64,000 nt of DNA, from the NCBI GenBank assembly GCA_021731285.1, contig JAKFXR010000024.1, positions 30,950 to 94,949 of the forward strand, in the 5' to 3' direction. Positions within the stretch are counted from its first letter, which is position 1. The number at the start of each line of letters is the position of its first letter. Below are positions 1 to 7,823 of the stretch, piece after piece. A program made the translations under genes and the position numbers. This stretch comes from Polaromonas sp. (GTDB lineage: Bacteria; Pseudomonadota; Gammaproteobacteria; Burkholderiales; Burkholderiaceae_C). The notes beneath the pieces were generated by a model. That model made no database searches. It saw only the letters and a list, made by a program, of their open reading frames with translations, and was not told where the DNA came from.

Positions 1-1
1 C

Positions 2-1258
2 GGCACCTGCGTGAATGTGGGCTGCATCCCCAAAAAACTCTACAGCTATGCCGCACATTACGCCGACGCCTTTGAAGAGTCGCACGGTTTTGGCTGGGTG
101 GGAAATGCGCCCGTGCTGGACTGGGAGCTGCTCAAGACCAACCGGGCACGCGAGATAGCGCGGCTCAACGGCGTGTACAACCAGTTGCTCAATAGCTCGG
201 GCGTGAAGATCATCACCGGCTGGGCCACGCTGCGCGATGGCCATACCGTGCAAATGGACCAGCAGACTTTCACCGTCAAAACCATACTGATTGCCACCGG
301 CGGTACGCCGACCGTGCCCGCCGTGTCCGGACGCGAACATGTGGTGACCTCGGACCAGATGTTTGACCTCACGCCCTTCCCACAGCGCCTGCTGGTGGTG
401 GGCGGCGGCTACATCGCCTGCGAGTTCGCGTCCATCTTCAACGGTCTGGGCGCCAGCGTCACCCAGGTGCACCGCGGAGAAAAAGTGCTGACCGGCTTTG
501 ACGACGACGTACGCCAATTCATCGCCGCGGAAATGGGCAAGACCGGCGTCACCCTGCAGTTGAACAGCGAAGTCGCGGCGATCACCAAAACGGCGGAGGG
601 TTTGCAGGTCGATGTGAAAGACCGCTCCGGCGGCACTTCACGCCTGCTGGCAGACACCGTGCTCTACGCCACCGGCCGCGTACCCAACACCAACGGCCTG
701 GGGCTGGAAGCAGCCGGTGTGGCGCTCAATGCCAAAGGCGCGGTAGAGGTCAATGCGCACTACCAAACCTCGCTCCCTTCGGTCTACGCCATCGGAGACG
801 TCACAGCCCGTCTGCAGTTGACACCGGTGGCGCTGGGTGAAGCCATGGTGGTGGTCGACCACCTGCTGGGCGCGCTCACCGGGAAAAAACCGCGCAGCAT
901 GAGTTATGAATTTGTTCCCACTGCGGTCTTCACGCACCCCAACATCGGCACCGTGGGCTATTCAGAAGCTGACGCCCGTCAGAAGTTTGGCAAGGTCAGC
1001 GTCTACCGCAGCGAGTTCAAGGCACTCAAGCACACACTGAGCGGCAGCGCCGAACGCACCCTGATGAAGCTGCTGGTGGACGACGCTTCCGACCGCGTGG
1101 TCGGTCTGCACATGGTGGGGCCGGACGCGGGCGAAATTGTGCAGGGCTTCGCCGTCGCCATGAAGGCCGGCGCAACCAAGGCGGTGTTTGACAGCACCAT
1201 AGGCATACACCCTACCGCGGCGGAAGAGTTTGTCACCATGCGCGAGCCGGTGGCATAG
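2..1258 (+). CDS. gor: Glutathione-disulfide reductase, 5' end missing
   Basis: FAD-dependent cytoplasmic enzyme that reduces glutathione disulfide with NADPH. The reading frame is already open at the left edge: codons from nt 2 give GTCVNVGCIPKK, the redox-active disulfide site of the family, with the two cysteines at nt 8-10 and 23-25. The FAD-binding N terminus therefore lies outside the window. The NADPH Rossmann motif GGGYIACEF starts near nt 401. The C-terminal dimer-interface motif HPTAAEEF, with the active-site His at nt 1208-1210, confirms the disulfide oxidoreductase fold. After the Rossmann motif the sequence reads HRGEKVLTGFD; many glutathione reductases carry a second Arg where this has Thr. 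The identity is supported by the CVNVGC context and the long match, but a closely related NADPH-dependent reductase cannot be fully excluded. Confidence 0.9.
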   Translation, partial: GTCVNVGCIPKKLYSYAAHYADAFEESHGFGWVGNAPVLDWELLKTNRAREIARLNGVYNQLLNSSGVKIITGWATLRDGHTVQMDQQTFTVKTILIATGGTPTVPAVSGREHVVTSDQMFDLTPFPQRLLVVGGGYIACEFASIFNGLGASVTQVHRGEKVLTGFDDDVRQFIAAEMGKTGVTLQLNSEVAAITKTAEGLQVDVKDRSGGTSRLLADTVLYATGRVPNTNGLGLEAAGVALNAKGAVEVNAHYQTSLPSVYAIGDVTARLQLTPVALGEAMVVVDHLLGALTGKKPRSMSYEFVPTAVFTHPNIGTVGYSEADARQKFGKVSVYRSEFKALKHTLSGSAERTLMKLLVDDASDRVVGLHMVGPDAGEIVQGFAVAMKAGATKAVFDSTIGIHPTAAEEFVTMREPVA

Positions 1259-1378
1259 ACGGGCCCGGCGCGTCAAACTACCAGCGCGCCCCTCGCCTCA
1301 GCCTGCAATACCAGACCGGGGCGTTCAATGGCGGCGTAGAGTACGCCACCACCCATCCTGACGCGGGCACAATAAGCC

Positions 1379-2878
1379 ATGCCTTACCTGCCCCCCTTCA
1401 TCGCCCCCACCCGCTACACCGACCCGGCGGCCGCTCTGGCCCAGGTGCGGCTGATTTATGACCAGCAGATCGCCCACCTGCGCGACGCCATGCACCGTTA
1501 TGTGGCGGGCGAAACACTGCCCGGCCACGTGCGGGCCTGTTATCCCTTTGTGCGGGTACATACAGAAACAGTAGCCCGGGCGATTCTGGAAACGCCCGAT
1601 ATCTCACAGCTCAGCTATGGCTTTGTCGCGGGCCCGGGCCGGTACGAGACGACGCTGACCCGGCCCGACCTTTACGGCAACTACTATCTGGAGCAATTTC
1701 GCCTGCTGCTGCAAAACCACACGGTGGAGCTTGAAGTGGGCACCAGCACCCAGCCCATCCCCGTGCATTTTTCATTTGCCGAACACGACCACATTGAAGG
1801 CAATCTGAGCCAGGATCGCCGCATGCTGATGCGTGATGCGTTTGACCTGCCTGACCTGGCGGCCATGGACGACGGCATTGCCAACGGCACCTACGAAGCG
1901 CGTCCCGGAGAGCCGCAGCCGCTGTCGCTGTTTACCGCAGCGCGCGTGGACTATTCACTGCAGCGCCTGCGTCACTACACCGGGACCTCGCCAGACTGGT
2001 TCCAGAACTTTGTCCTGTTCACCAACTACCAGTTCTATATAGACGAGTTTGTGCGGCTGGGCCATGAAACCATGGCCGACCCCGCCAGTGAATACATCGC
2101 CTTTGTCGAGCCCGGCAATGTCGTCACACGCCGCGCCGGCCTGCCGCCCATCGCTGGCGATGAACTCGGCATGGCGCCGCCGCGCCTGCCGCAGATGCCG
2201 GCCTACCACTTGCTGCGCGCCGACCGCACCGGTATCACCATGGTCAACATCGGCGTGGGGCCGGCCAACGCCAAAAACATCACCGACCACATTGCCGTGC
2301 TGCGGCCGCACGCCTGGATCATGCTGGGCCACTGCGCCGGACTGCGCAACAGCCAGCAACTGGGCGACTACGTGCTGGCCCACGGTTATGTCCGGGAAGA
2401 CCATGTGCTGGACGAAGAGCTGCCACTGTGGGTACCCATCCCGGCGCTCGCCGAAATACAAAAGGCCCTCGAGCAGGCGGTGGAGGATGTGACCGGCCTG
2501 CAAGGCCCGGACCTCAAGCGCATCATGCGCACCGGCACGGTGGCGTCTACCGACAACCGCAATTGGGAACTGCTGCCCGGCAACCAACCGCAGCGCCGCT
2601 TCAGCCAGAGCCGGGCGGTTGCCCTGGACATGGAAAGCGCCACGATTGCCGCCAACGGCTTCAGGTTCAGGGTGCCTTACGGAACGCTGCTATGTGTCAG
2701 CGACAAGCCGCTGCACGGCGAGATCAAGCTGCCCGGCATGGCCAACCATTTTTACCGCGAGCGCGTCGACCAGCACCTGCGCATCGGCATACGTGCGGTG
2801 GAACTGCTGCGCGCGCAGGGCACCGAGCAGTTGCACAGCCGCAAGCTGCGCAGCTTTGCCGAAGTGGCGTTTCAATAA
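1379..2878 (+). CDS. amn: AMP nucleosidase
   Basis: Hydrolyses AMP to adenine and ribose 5-phosphate, acting in purine salvage and adenylate balance. The 499-residue product is close to the usual length of about 480. It has the N-terminal AMP-nucleosidase-specific region (from MPYLPPFIAPTRYTDP) followed by a nucleoside-phosphorylase-type C-terminal domain. The segment ALDMESATIAANG near residues 415-427 is the conserved Met-Glu substrate site of this superfamily. The ATG at 1379 has only a weak Shine-Dalgarno but is the first in-frame start, and the protein begins as relatives do. The 120-nt gap after the glutathione reductase gene suggests its own promoter, though none is obvious. The next gene starts about 80 nt downstream behind a Fur-like site and is probably regulated separately. 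Confidence 0.93.
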   Translation: MPYLPPFIAPTRYTDPAAALAQVRLIYDQQIAHLRDAMHRYVAGETLPGHVRACYPFVRVHTETVARAILETPDISQLSYGFVAGPGRYETTLTRPDLYGNYYLEQFRLLLQNHTVELEVGTSTQPIPVHFSFAEHDHIEGNLSQDRRMLMRDAFDLPDLAAMDDGIANGTYEARPGEPQPLSLFTAARVDYSLQRLRHYTGTSPDWFQNFVLFTNYQFYIDEFVRLGHETMADPASEYIAFVEPGNVVTRRAGLPPIAGDELGMAPPRLPQMPAYHLLRADRTGITMVNIGVGPANAKNITDHIAVLRPHAWIMLGHCAGLRNSQQLGDYVLAHGYVREDHVLDEELPLWVPIPALAEIQKALEQAVEDVTGLQGPDLKRIMRTGTVASTDNRNWELLPGNQPQRRFSQSRAVALDMESATIAANGFRFRVPYGTLLCVSDKPLHGEIKLPGMANHFYRERVDQHLRIGIRAVELLRAQGTEQLHSRKLRSFAEVAFQ

Positions 2879-2915
2879 AAAGCGCTTATCCCTACGACGC
2901 ACCCGCCGGCGCTTT

Positions 2916-2940
2916 CTGGATAACAATCATTCTCAACAAT
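2916..2940 (+). promoter_or_regulatory. Fur-like iron box
   Basis: The AT-rich stretch GATAACAATCATTCTCAAC (2919-2937) stands out from GC-rich surroundings. The 15-nt part ATAACAATCATTCTC agrees with the Fur consensus segment ATGATAATCATTATC at 12 of 15 positions. It ends about 20 nt before the proposed GTG start of the siderophore-interacting protein gene, where a Fur-type repressor would be expected to act. No clean -35/-10 pair is visible. Confidence 0.55.
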
Positions 2941-2958
2941 GATTTCCCGGAAAGCCAT

Positions 2959-3804
2959 GTGACCACCGCCTCTGCCGACTCCCAGCCCCTTGCTCCCCCC
3001 AATGACTCCACGCCCGCGCCGCGCAAACGCCGGCCACCGCGGCGAGTGGAGGTCAGCCGCGTCCAGATCCTGAGCCCGGCCATGCGCCGCATCACACTGA
3101 CGGGGGCTGAACTCGAAGGCTTCCCGGCAACCGGCCCGGCCAGCTACATCAAACTGATCTTTCCGGAGCCCGGACAAACCGAGCCCATCCGACCTTTGCC
3201 GGATGGCCCGCGCGCCGTGTCCATGCGAACCTACACGCCACTGGCCGTCAGGCCAGAGGCGCTGGAAGTCGATGTCGATTTTGTGCTGCACGGTGAAGGC
3301 CCGGCCTCAAGCTGGGCGGCACAGGCCCGCGTGGGCCAGGTGCTGTTCCTGATGGGCCCCGGACCGGGCTACCCGGTGGACACGCTGGCCACGCAGCATC
3401 TGCTGATTGCAGACGACAGTGCATTGCCAGCCGTGGAAACCATTCTGGCAGCGCTGCCGGCCAGCGCCAGCGTGCAGGTGCTGCTGGAGGTGATCGCCGA
3501 CGCCGAGCAGCGCGAACTGCACAGCGCTGCGAAGCTCGATGTGCAGTGGCTGGCACGCGGCACAGACCACCGGCTGACGGGTGTGCCGCTTGAAAAGGCG
3601 TTGCGGGGGCTGCCACCCGTTCTGGCCGAGACGCTTGTCTATCTGGCTTGCGAAGCGGCGGCCATGCGCCGCCTGCGTCAACTGCTGGTCGATGAGCTGG
3701 GTATCTCCCGCGAGAAAATCGTGGGCAGGGGTTACTGGAAGCTCGATGTAATCAATCATCCTGACCACGACTACGGGGATGATGAATCCAGCCGCGCCGC
3801 GTGA
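2959..3804 (+). CDS. Siderophore-interacting protein (ferric-siderophore reductase, ViuB/SIP family)
   Basis: Cytoplasmic FAD enzyme of the ferredoxin-reductase superfamily that releases iron from imported siderophores by reduction. The flavin motif RTYTP lies at residues 90-94, followed by the family's DFVLHGEGPASSWA segment; the C-terminal half is the NAD(P)H-binding SIP domain. The frame is open far upstream inside amn, but the family start fits the GTG at 2959, which has GGAAAG about 5 nt upstream and gives 281 residues. An extended N terminus rich in Pro, Ala and Arg precedes the flavin domain. The Fur-like box just upstream predicts induction under iron limitation. No siderophore receptor or transporter is adjacent, so it appears to be a stand-alone iron gene. 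Confidence 0.82.
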   Translation: MTTASADSQPLAPPNDSTPAPRKRRPPRRVEVSRVQILSPAMRRITLTGAELEGFPATGPASYIKLIFPEPGQTEPIRPLPDGPRAVSMRTYTPLAVRPEALEVDVDFVLHGEGPASSWAAQARVGQVLFLMGPGPGYPVDTLATQHLLIADDSALPAVETILAALPASASVQVLLEVIADAEQRELHSAAKLDVQWLARGTDHRLTGVPLEKALRGLPPVLAETLVYLACEAAAMRRLRQLLVDELGISREKIVGRGYWKLDVINHPDHDYGDDESSRAA

Positions 3805-3841
3805 GCAGGCCCCAAGCACCCGGTTGGGCAACAATAAGCGC

Positions 3842-4795
3842 ATGAGCCAGCCTCTTGTTTCCATCCAGGGCCTGACCAAGCGATATGGCGGCGCCGTGGC
3901 GGTCAATGACCTGTCGTTTGAGATTGCCCCCGGCGAATGCCTGGGTGTCATAGGCCCCAATGGCGCCGGGAAAACCACCACCATCCGCATGTGCCTGGGG
4001 CAGGTGGTACCCGATGAAGGAGAAGTGTCCTACTTCTTCCAGGGGGATGGGGCCCGCTTGCGCATGCCGCAGGACGCGCTGGCCATCAAGGCGAAACTGG
4101 GCGTGGTCAGCCAGTTCGACACCCTGGACCCCGACTTCAACTGCGCTGAGAACCTGCAAGTCTATGGCCGCTATTTCGGCCTTGCCCCGGCACACATTCG
4201 TTCGCGCGTGCCGGGTCTGCTCGAGTTTGCATCCCTGTCGCACAAGGCGGCCAGCAAGCCGGCCGAACTGTCGGGCGGCATGCGGCGGCGTCTGAGTCTG
4301 GCGCGGGCGCTGGTCAATGACCCGCAGCTTTTGTTGCTTGACGAACCCACCACCGGTCTGGATCCGCAGGCGAGGCACCTGATGTGGGAGCGCCTGCAAC
4401 TGCTGCTGCAACAGGGCAAGTCCATCTTGCTGACCACACACTTCATGGACGAAGCCGAACGACTGTGCTCCCGTCTGCTGGTGCTGGACCACGGCAAAAA
4501 AATCGCCGAGGGGAAACCAAGGGAGCTGATTGCCCAACATCTGGACCCCGACGTGGTGGAGGTGTATGGGACCGGCGCGCTGGCCCTGGCCGGGTCGGCC
4601 GAACACGCAGCGCTGCGCGCGCTGGCTGCGCGGGTCGAGGTCAGCGGCGAGACGGTGTTTTTCTATACGCAGGACGCGCGGCCCTTGCTGGACAAGCTCA
4701 CGGCGCATGGTCACCTGCGCACGCTGCACCGGCCCGCCAACCTGGAAGACCTGTTTCTCAAGCTCACCGGCCGTCAGATCAGGGAGGACGCTTGA
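3842..4795 (+). CDS. nodI: ABC exporter ATP-binding protein, NodI/CcmA-like
   Basis: ATPase subunit of a two-component exporter related to the NodIJ lipo-oligosaccharide transporter and other ABC-2 systems. Walker A GPNGAGKTT is at residues 38-46, the signature SGGM near 144-147, Walker B LLLLDEP near 165-171 and the switch His in LTTHFMDEAE. The last ~90 residues form the variable C-terminal part typical of NodI-like ATPases. An earlier in-frame ATG at 3779 would overlap the preceding gene by 26 nt and add 21 residues without homology; ATG 3842 matches where relatives begin. The stop codon overlaps the start of the permease gene, so the two are co-translated. NodI naming reflects similarity; in free-living Burkholderiales the substrate is unknown and nodulation is not implied. 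Confidence 0.85.
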   Translation: MSQPLVSIQGLTKRYGGAVAVNDLSFEIAPGECLGVIGPNGAGKTTTIRMCLGQVVPDEGEVSYFFQGDGARLRMPQDALAIKAKLGVVSQFDTLDPDFNCAENLQVYGRYFGLAPAHIRSRVPGLLEFASLSHKAASKPAELSGGMRRRLSLARALVNDPQLLLLDEPTTGLDPQARHLMWERLQLLLQQGKSILLTTHFMDEAERLCSRLLVLDHGKKIAEGKPRELIAQHLDPDVVEVYGTGALALAGSAEHAALRALAARVEVSGETVFFYTQDARPLLDKLTAHGHLRTLHRPANLEDLFLKLTGRQIREDA

Positions 4796-5595
4796 TGAAT
4801 CAGTCCATTTGGCGCAGGCCTGATTTGTCTGGCCGCTGGTGGCCAGTCTTCCTGCGCAACCTGCTGGTCTGGCGCAAGCTCGCCATCCCCAGTCTGGTTG
4901 GCAACATCGCCGAGCCGCTGATGTGGCTGGTGGCATTTGGTTATGGCATGGGCGCACTGGTGGGGGAGGTCAGCGTTGGCGGCACAGACAAGGTGCCCTA
5001 CATCCTGTTTCTGGCCAGCGGATCGATCTGTATGAGCGCGATGAACGCCGCTTCCTTTGAAGCGCTGTACTCCGCGTTTTCACGCATGCACGTGCAAAAG
5101 ACCTGGGACGGCATCATGAACGCGCCGGTGAGCTTGGACAGCGTCCTGCTTGCCGAGATGCTCTGGGCGGCCTTCAAGGCACTGTTCACCGTTACCGCCA
5201 TTCTGGGCGTGATGCTCGCTTTGGGCATCAGTCACAGCCCCAAGCTGCTGCTGGCCTGGCCCATCCTGCTGCTGGTGGGCATGATGTTTTCATGCATCGC
5301 ATTGATCTTCAATGCGTTGGCCAGGGGCTACGACTTTTTCACCTATTACTTCACGCTGGTGCTGACGCCCATGATGTTTCTCAGCGGTATCTTCTTTCCA
5401 CGCGAGCAGTTGCCCACGGTGGTGCGCATCATCTCTGACTGGTTGCCACTGACCAATGCGGTGGAGATTGTTCGCCCGCTCTTCATGGACCAGTGGCCTG
5501 CTTCGCCGTGGCGGCACGGGATGGTGTTGGTCGCCTATACGGTGGTGGGGTTCTGGATTGCGCTGGCTTTGACGCGCAGGCGGTTCCGGGCTTGA
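4795..5595 (+). CDS. nodJ: ABC-2 type exporter permease, NodJ-like
   Basis: Inner-membrane permease of 266 residues with about six hydrophobic segments, partner of the preceding ATPase. The ATG at 4795 overlaps the ATPase TGA by one base, with GGAGG at 4783-4787 as ribosome-binding site, which argues for coupled translation. NodJ/ABC-2 features are the segment LFLASGSICMSAMNAASFEA, the loop HVQKTWDGIMNAPVS, and the late motif PMMFLSGIFFPREQLP before the last two membrane segments. The exported substrate cannot be read from sequence. A long non-coding repeat region follows, so the operon probably ends here. Confidence 0.85.
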   Translation: MNQSIWRRPDLSGRWWPVFLRNLLVWRKLAIPSLVGNIAEPLMWLVAFGYGMGALVGEVSVGGTDKVPYILFLASGSICMSAMNAASFEALYSAFSRMHVQKTWDGIMNAPVSLDSVLLAEMLWAAFKALFTVTAILGVMLALGISHSPKLLLAWPILLLVGMMFSCIALIFNALARGYDFFTYYFTLVLTPMMFLSGIFFPREQLPTVVRIISDWLPLTNAVEIVRPLFMDQWPASPWRHGMVLVAYTVVGFWIALALTRRRFRA

Positions 5596-5655
5596 GCTTG
5601 CCTGACAGGGGTTCCTGGGTTGCGTCTGTCTGGGTTTGGCAGAGAAATCGACAAT

Positions 5656-5699
5656 CTGCCCTTTAGGAGCATGCATAGTATGCTATTAATACTGTAGCA
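5656..5699 (+). repeat. AT-rich 3'-flanking repeat, copy 1
   Basis: Begins CTGCCCTTTAG and runs into an AT-rich hairpin-like part (ATAGTATGCTATTAATACTG). Related copies are at 25224-25266 (minus), 41630-41674 and 52841-52887. This copy lies 60 nt behind the nodJ-like stop codon, in the gene's orientation. Confidence 0.65.
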
Positions 5700-5726
5700 G
5701 TTGACCATCATCCTGTACCGGACTTT

Positions 5727-5757
5727 GTCATCCCGGGCTTGACCCCGGGTCCATGCC
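5727..5757 (+). repeat. Palindromic repeat fragment (GTCATCCCGG type)
   Basis: GTCATCCCGGGCTTGACC and the following CCGGGTCCATGCC are nearly the same as the left arm of the inverted repeat at 15773-15862. The central CCCGG..CCGGG is self-complementary. It appears to be a half copy of that element. Confidence 0.55.
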
Positions 5758-6229
5758 TGATTCCCCACTCCCACCCCTAGCCCCTCCCTCGCCCCGCTGG
5801 GCGATGGAGGGGGACTTCATTTGGTCGCGTGTGCTGCAAGCCCGTGCAAACATGACCGCCCCGTACTCTGACGATAACGCGCAAAGCGCGTCATCGTCTC
5901 CCCGAATCCGTTTTCGTTCCCACCCCTTCTGTATGCGCCGAGGAGCGCAGGTTCAGACGGATTAGGGCGGGCGATTGTCTGAGCGTAGCGAGTTCGAGCC
6001 CGACCCCGTCTGAACCGAGCACCGCAGGTTGCCCCCGTAGCGTTAGCGAAGGGGGACGCAGACAGCAGGGTCGCCTTTCTTTTGCTTACTTTTCTTTGGC
6101 GAGACAAAGAAAAGTGAGTCGCCCGCCGGGGCGAGACCCGGCTTGCTGGCGGACCCCCAAACCACGAGGCAAAAATCACTCGAAACATCCCCATTTGACA
6201 TCCTTATTTGTACGGCATACATTCAACAA

Positions 6230-6928
6230 ATGCCACCCACCTTCCAGCCAGACATCGACCCGGACACCCGCCCCACACGAGAGCCCGGCCGCCGCATGCG
6301 CTCGCATTTGCTCGACATTGCCGTTGAACTTTTCAAATCCCGCGGACTGGGCGGCGTCTCGGTGGCCGAGATCGCGCAGGCGGCAGATGCTTTCCCCAGC
6401 CAGGTGACTTACTACTTCCGCACCAAGGAAGCGCTGTTTGTCGAAGCCGCCTGCCGCGAGATTCTCTACACCGGCGAGCAGGCCGAGCGCGCTGCGGCCA
6501 AGGCGCGGACACTGCCGCTTTACACGCGGGCATTGGCCGAAAGCGTGGTGGCTTCGCCGGGGCTGGCGCTGTTTATTGAAGCGCTGACACTCGCACGGCG
6601 GCGGCAAGACCTGGCCCCGCTGATCGAGCGCACCTTTGAACGCCTGCACAGCGAAGGAGACCGGGCCTATGCTGCCATCCGGGACCTGCGCGGCTGGCCG
6701 CATGACGACGACCCGGCCCTGCGTGCCCGCCGCTTCTGGGCGTTGGCGTTGGGCTCGGTACTGCGCGGCGCCGCAACGGGCGTCAGCACCGAAGCCAGCG
6801 CGCGTGACATGCTGGAACTGCTGAGCGACGACAACACGCAGGAAACCCAAGCTGCCAACGCCCATCCGCAACTTCGGGTGGTCACACCAAAGGAAAACCA
6901 TGCCCGCCGCAGCACGCGTTCAAGCTGA
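6230..6928 (+). CDS. TetR-family transcriptional regulator
   Basis: Probable repressor of 232 residues. The N-terminal helix-turn-helix is clear: HLLDIAVELFKSRGLGGVSV, then AEIAQAADAFPSQVTYYFRTKEALF. The C-terminal part would form the ligand-binding and dimer domain. ATG 6230 is chosen because upstream codons run back into repeat sequence. The gene overlaps the downstream desaturase start (6900) by 29 nt in a different frame, so both are probably one transcript. The likely role is control of the desaturase and membrane lipid composition; this is inferred from gene order only. The long C-terminal tail after the last helix (from residue ~200) is polar and looks unstructured. Confidence 0.8.
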   Translation: MPPTFQPDIDPDTRPTREPGRRMRSHLLDIAVELFKSRGLGGVSVAEIAQAADAFPSQVTYYFRTKEALFVEAACREILYTGEQAERAAAKARTLPLYTRALAESVVASPGLALFIEALTLARRRQDLAPLIERTFERLHSEGDRAYAAIRDLRGWPHDDDPALRARRFWALALGSVLRGAATGVSTEASARDMLELLSDDNTQETQAANAHPQLRVVTPKENHARRSTRSS

Positions 6929-7823
6929 CGCTTTCTTTAGCCCTGACGAATGGAAGGGGCTGTCTGCGCGTTCGTCCTGGAAGGGCATTGCGGTGGTGGC
7001 GCACTGCTGGCTGGTGATAGGCGCGGCCATGGCGGTGGGTATCGTCTGGCCGCTGAGCATTCCGCTCATGGTGATGATCATTGGCAACCGGCAACTGGGC
7101 CTGTTTATCCTGATGCACGACGCGGCGCATGGCCTGCTGCACGCGAACCGGGCCGTCAACGACCGCCTGGCGCTGTGGTTTTGCGGCCATGAACTCAACA
7201 TCTACCGCCCCTACCACTTGCAGCATCACCGCTTTGTGCAGCAAAGCGAAGACCCGGACCTGGTGCTCTCCGCCCCTTTTCCGATCACGCCTGAGTCATT
7301 GCGGCGCAAGATCATCCGGGACCTGACGGGCCAGACTTTTTTCAAGCAGCGCTTTGGCGGGTTGATGAAGAAGCTCAAGAGCCGCGTACACAATGAAGCG
7401 GCCTGGCCCCTGATTGCTGCAGAAGTCAAACAGCAACGCGTCTTTCTGATCAGCAACGGTTTGGGCCTGGGACTGTTCAGCGTGGCCGGGCTCTGGTGGG
7501 CCTGGGCGCTGATGTGGCTGCTGCCCATGGCCACCTGGTTGCCGCTGGTCAGCCGCCTGCGCAATATTGCCGAACACGCGCTGATTGACCAGAACGGCAC
7601 GGACCCGCTGCGCCATGCGCGCACCACGCGTGCCAACTGGCTGGAGCGCCTGTTCATTGCGCCCTACTGGGTCAACTACCACTGCGAGCATCACATGTTC
7701 ACACAAATCCCCTGCTGGAATTTGCCGCGAGCCCATGAACTGCTGAAAGCCAAGGGGGTTGTGGACCGCATGGAAGTGCAGCCCGGCTACGTCACCGTGC
7801 TCAGGCTGGCCTCAGCCAGCTGA
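6900..7823 (+). CDS. Membrane fatty acid desaturase
   Basis: Di-iron integral-membrane desaturase of 307 residues that would introduce a double bond into acyl chains. All three histidine boxes are present: HDAAHG starting at residue 73, HLQHH at 106-110 and HCEHH at 261-265, separated by hydrophobic membrane spans as in the family. The gene starts inside the tail of the TetR gene, implying joint transcription. Its 3' end overlaps the convergent methyltransferase gene by 12 nt. Which acyl group it uses cannot be told; related proteins act on phospholipid acyl chains, and some homologues are annotated as carotenoid or alkane-type hydroxylases. Confidence 0.88.
   Translation: MPAAARVQADAFFSPDEWKGLSARSSWKGIAVVAHCWLVIGAAMAVGIVWPLSIPLMVMIIGNRQLGLFILMHDAAHGLLHANRAVNDRLALWFCGHELNIYRPYHLQHHRFVQQSEDPDLVLSAPFPITPESLRRKIIRDLTGQTFFKQRFGGLMKKLKSRVHNEAAWPLIAAEVKQQRVFLISNGLGLGLFSVAGLWWAWALMWLLPMATWLPLVSRLRNIAEHALIDQNGTDPLRHARTTRANWLERLFIAPYWVNYHCEHHMFTQIPCWNLPRAHELLKAKGVVDRMEVQPGYVTVLRLASAS

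Larger units (their letters stand above)
5596..6229. other. Non-coding repeat island between nodJ-like and TetR genes
   Basis: This 634-nt stretch has no convincing gene. It holds four kinds of repeat-like sequence: an AT-rich element (5656-5699), a palindrome-rich piece (5727-5757) resembling one at 15773-15862, an 11-bp inverted repeat with GGTTCAGACGG at 5950-5960 and its complement at 6006-6016, and an 11-bp hairpin with ACTTTTCTTTG at 6088-6098 and CAAAGAAAAGT at 6105-6115. Short frames here lack a ribosome-binding site or conserved features. The composition resembles dispersed repeats I recognise from comamonad genomes, but copy number elsewhere cannot be checked from this window. Confidence 0.6.

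Noticed and set aside
2428..2958. Upstream extension of the siderophore-interacting protein frame into amn
   Set aside because: The extra residues are Arg/Ala/Pro-rich read-through of the amn gene in another frame; family similarity starts only after the GTG at 2959.
3842..5595. NodIJ-like genes as evidence of nodulation ability
   Set aside because: No nodABC or other symbiosis genes are present; NodIJ-like exporters are common in free-living Burkholderiales.
6096..6407. Small plus-strand frame starting in the repeat island before the TetR gene
   Set aside because: It begins inside a hairpin repeat, overlaps the TetR gene out of frame and has no ribosome-binding site or family features.
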